Part shown: positions 5,543 to 7,192 of the stretch, in pieces
Position numbering within the stretch: the stretch's first letter is position 1
How the letters are laid out: the number at the start of each line of letters is the position of its first letter
Assembly (NCBI GenBank): GCA_016198915.1
Contig: JACQHS010000048.1
Span: 1-7,192 of the forward strand
DNA length: 7,192 nucleotides
Direction: 5' to 3'
DNA from: Candidatus Omnitrophota bacterium
GTDB lineage: Bacteria > Omnitrophota > Gorgyraeia > Aquiviventales > Aquiviventaceae
Translations under genes and position numbers: made by a program
The notes under the pieces: model-generated
Told to the model about the DNA's origin: nothing
What the model saw: only the letters and a program-made list of their open reading frames with translations
The model's database searches: none

Positions 5543-6347
5543 GCCGTCAACGTGGAACGTGGCGCGCGACACCACCGCCAACGGCTGTTTTGAAACCATG
5601 CGGGCCTATGAGGGCCGCATCTTCCGCCTTGAGGCGCACTTGGGACGGTTGGCCGCGTCGTGCCAGGATCTTGGCCTGCCCATGCCGGATCGCCGCACGC
5701 TGGCGCGCCAGCTGACGCAGGCCCTCGTCGCGGCAGACATCAAGGAGGCGATGGTGCGCGTCGCGCTGATGCCCCGCGGCCGCAGCCTACCGCCGATTGC
5801 GGCTCCCAGCATCGTGGTTCAGCCCGTGCCGGTGCCAGTAGCCTCCGCCTACCGGCGCGGCATCCGACTCGCCATTGTGCCGACGAGAAAGTTTCCCATC
5901 GGGGCCATCGATGCGCAGGCGAAATACTCGGCACGGGTCGGCAGTGTCCTGGCGGTGCTCGATGCGCAGCTGCGCGGTGCGGATGAGGCGTTGTGGGTGG
6001 ACGCGATGGGCTACGTGACGGAGAGCACCGCCAGCAACCTGGGGATTGTCCGCGAGGGCGCGGTCATGACGCCGCCGTGCCACCTGGGGCTGCTCGCGGG
6101 GATCACCCGGGATGTCCTCTTCGAGCTGGCCGGAACACTGCGCATTCCCATCCGCGAAACGCCGCTGACGCGCCACGAGGTGTATAACGCCGCGGAGGTG
6201 TTTCTGCTGAGCACCCTGAAGGAGGTCCTGCCGGTCGCCGACGTGGATGGCCGCCGCATCGGCAAAGGCTCGCCGGGGCCGGTAACGCAGCGCCTGCTCC
6301 GCGCCTTTCGGGCGCTGGTGAAGAGGGAGCTCTATGGTAACCGTTAA
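5526..6347 (+). CDS. pabC: Aminodeoxychorismate lyase-like class IV PLP aminotransferase-fold enzyme
   Basis: 273 residues, usual for the fold. It should split 4-amino-4-deoxychorismate into p-aminobenzoate and pyruvate, completing the step begun by PabB. The class IV layout is clear: GCFETMRAYEGRIFRLEAHLGRL near the N-terminus (residues 20-42), the PLP lysine K133 in AKYSARVGS, then GADEALWVDAMGYVTEST with E166, SNLGIVREG, TPP at 182-184, LLAGITRDV (189-197) and AAEVFLLST. Branched-chain and D-amino-acid aminotransferases share this fold; the pabB neighbour with a 17-base overlap decides for PabC. Residues 85-95 (GRSLPPIAAPS) match the product of the repeat in pabB in the same frame. The gene overlaps purH by 14 bases, so the three genes are probably translationally coupled. 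Confidence 0.87.
   Translation: MPPWVEPSTWNVARDTTANGCFETMRAYEGRIFRLEAHLGRLAASCQDLGLPMPDRRTLARQLTQALVAADIKEAMVRVALMPRGRSLPPIAAPSIVVQPVPVPVASAYRRGIRLAIVPTRKFPIGAIDAQAKYSARVGSVLAVLDAQLRGADEALWVDAMGYVTESTASNLGIVREGAVMTPPCHLGLLAGITRDVLFELAGTLRIPIRETPLTRHEVYNAAEVFLLSTLKEVLPVADVDGRRIGKGSPGPVTQRLLRAFRALVKRELYGNR
5777..5803 (+). repeat. Diverged copy of the pabB repeat's hairpin B within pabC
   Basis: CGGCCGCAGCCTACCGCC (5777-5794) is identical over 18 bases to 4531-4548 and 4603-4620 in pabB. The match then continues with three changes and TGCGGC, 24 of 27 positions in all. A six-pair stem GCCGCA/TGCGGC (5779-5784, 5798-5803) remains. It is read in the same frame in both genes: GRSLPP followed by A or I and then AA. 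Confidence 0.8.
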
Positions 6348-7192
6348 GCGTGCCTTGCTGAGCTGTTCCGATAAAACCGGCCTGGACACGTTTGCGAAGG
6401 AACTCGCCGCGCTGGGCGTGGAGCTCGTCGCGTCGGGCGGCACGGCGGAGTTCTTGACGAACGCCGGTCTTCGCGTCACGACGGTGGAGGCGTTCGCGGG
6501 GATCACCGAGCAGCTCGACGGCCGCGTGAAGACGCTGCACCCCAAAGTGCATGCCGGCATTCTCGCGCGCCGCGATGACCCCGCCCATGTGCGGTCCGTC
6601 GGCGCGGCAGGGCTCATCGATCTGGTCGTCGTCAACCTCTATCCCTTTGCGCAGGCGGTTGCGCAGCCGGGGCTCTCGCTGGGCGACGCCGTTGAGCAGA
6701 TTGATGTCGGCGGGGTCGCCCTGCTGCGCGCCGCGGCAAAAAACTTCCAGCACGTGGCGACGGTGTGCGAGCCGCAGCAATACCGCGAGGTGGCGGACGC
6801 CCTTCGCCAGGGCCGCGGGCAGCTGCCGGAGCCACTCACCCATCGGCTGGCGGTGGCCGCCTTCGAGTTGACCAGCCGCTACGATACCGCGATCGCCGGC
6901 TTTTTGGGCGCGCAGAACAGCCACGCCGCGTCGGCGCAAGCGGCCGGCTCGCCGGCGCTCCCTGATCAGGCGTCGGTGACGGTCCGCAAACGGCACAACC
7001 TTCGCTATGGCGAGAATCCCCACCAGCGGGGGGGCTGGTATGTGCCGATCTCAGGCAGTCCCTGGGGGTTAGGGACGCTGCGCCAGCTGCAAGGCAGGGA
7101 GCTCTCCTATAATAACTTCCTCGATCTGGATGCCGCACTGCGCTGCCTGTTGGACTTTGCGGAGCCGACGTGCGTCATCATCAAGCACACCA
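6334..7192 (+). CDS. purH: Bifunctional purine synthesis protein PurH (AICAR formyltransferase / IMP cyclohydrolase), 3' partial
   Basis: 286 residues are visible of roughly 510-530; the rest lies outside the window. It carries out the last two steps of IMP synthesis: transfer of a formyl group from 10-formyl-tetrahydrofolate to AICAR, then ring closure. The N-terminal MGS-like cyclohydrolase domain (about 1-190) shows LVASGGTAEFL (31-41), DGRVKTLHPKVHAGIL (62-77, catalytic K66), VVNLYPF and IDVGGVALLRAAAKNF (123-138). The formyltransferase part begins at about 200 with RYGENPHQ (224-231), ELSYNNFLDLDAA (256-268) and the start of the KHxNPCG motif, K284-H285, where the window ends. G-G-V replaces the common G-G-P at 126-128. 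ATG 6334 lies five bases after an AGGGAG-type ribosome binding site and inside the end of pabC. Its need for a folate cofactor fits co-transcription with pabB and pabC. Confidence 0.95.
   Translation, partial: MVTVKRALLSCSDKTGLDTFAKELAALGVELVASGGTAEFLTNAGLRVTTVEAFAGITEQLDGRVKTLHPKVHAGILARRDDPAHVRSVGAAGLIDLVVVNLYPFAQAVAQPGLSLGDAVEQIDVGGVALLRAAAKNFQHVATVCEPQQYREVADALRQGRGQLPEPLTHRLAVAAFELTSRYDTAIAGFLGAQNSHAASAQAAGSPALPDQASVTVRKRHNLRYGENPHQRGGWYVPISGSPWGLGTLRQLQGRELSYNNFLDLDAALRCLLDFAEPTCVIIKHT

Noticed and set aside
6103..7023. Open frame of 306 codons on the minus strand opposite pabC and purH
   Set aside because: It covers conserved PurH motifs on the other strand and shows no domain or ribosome binding site, so it is a shadow frame.
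7028..7034. Run of seven G in purH as a possible frameshift site
   Set aside because: The PurH reading frame and its motifs continue without interruption on both sides, so there is no sign of a shift.

Overview
GC-rich, gene-dense bacterial window. Every gene is on the + strand, and there is no intergenic gap longer than about 25 bases. No RNA gene, insertion sequence, CRISPR array or phage gene is visible. The mix suggests an uncultured, Gram-negative-type bacterium: paired D-Ala-D-Ala-ligase-like ATP-grasp genes with a KamA-type radical SAM gene, a small coiled-coil lipoprotein, and housekeeping folate and purine genes. From memory, the lipoprotein and the ATP-grasp/kamA neighbourhood resemble candidate phylum Omnitrophota. 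That placement is tentative and was not searched.

Region 1 (2-3238) looks like one operon. It holds two tandem paralogous ATP-grasp ligases of the D-alanine--D-alanine ligase superfamily (2-970, 5' end outside the window; 967-2025, possibly starting at 949) and a lysine 2,3-aminomutase-like radical SAM/PLP enzyme (2051-3238). The aminomutase keeps all the lysine-recognition residues known from the clostridial enzyme but has lost its zinc site. An aminomutase that should make beta-lysine, next to two amino-acid ligases, suggests a pathway joining beta-lysine (or a related amino acid) to another amino acid or peptide. This is the best candidate here for an undescribed system. A strong hairpin at 3262-3296, 24 bases after the kamA stop, may end the operon.

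Region 2 (3257-3853) encodes a short helical, coiled-coil-rich lipoprotein of unknown function. The hairpin overlaps its 5' end, so its start codon is uncertain.

Region 3 (3858-7192) begins with an extended -10 promoter placed so that the transcript would be nearly leaderless. It continues with pabB (3875-5542), pabC (5526-6347) and purH (6334 to beyond the window), joined by 17- and 14-base overlaps. PabB and PabC turn chorismate into p-aminobenzoate for folate, and the second half of PurH uses 10-formyl-tetrahydrofolate, so the operon ties folate supply to purine synthesis.

The most unusual DNA structure lies inside pabB. The segment encoding the linker between its two domains contains a perfect 10-bp hairpin followed by 2.56 identical copies of a 72-base, in-frame unit, each full unit holding two hairpins. 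A related piece of the same unit, in the same reading frame, lies inside the neighbouring pabC gene. This looks like a palindromic element inserted within protein-coding genes.
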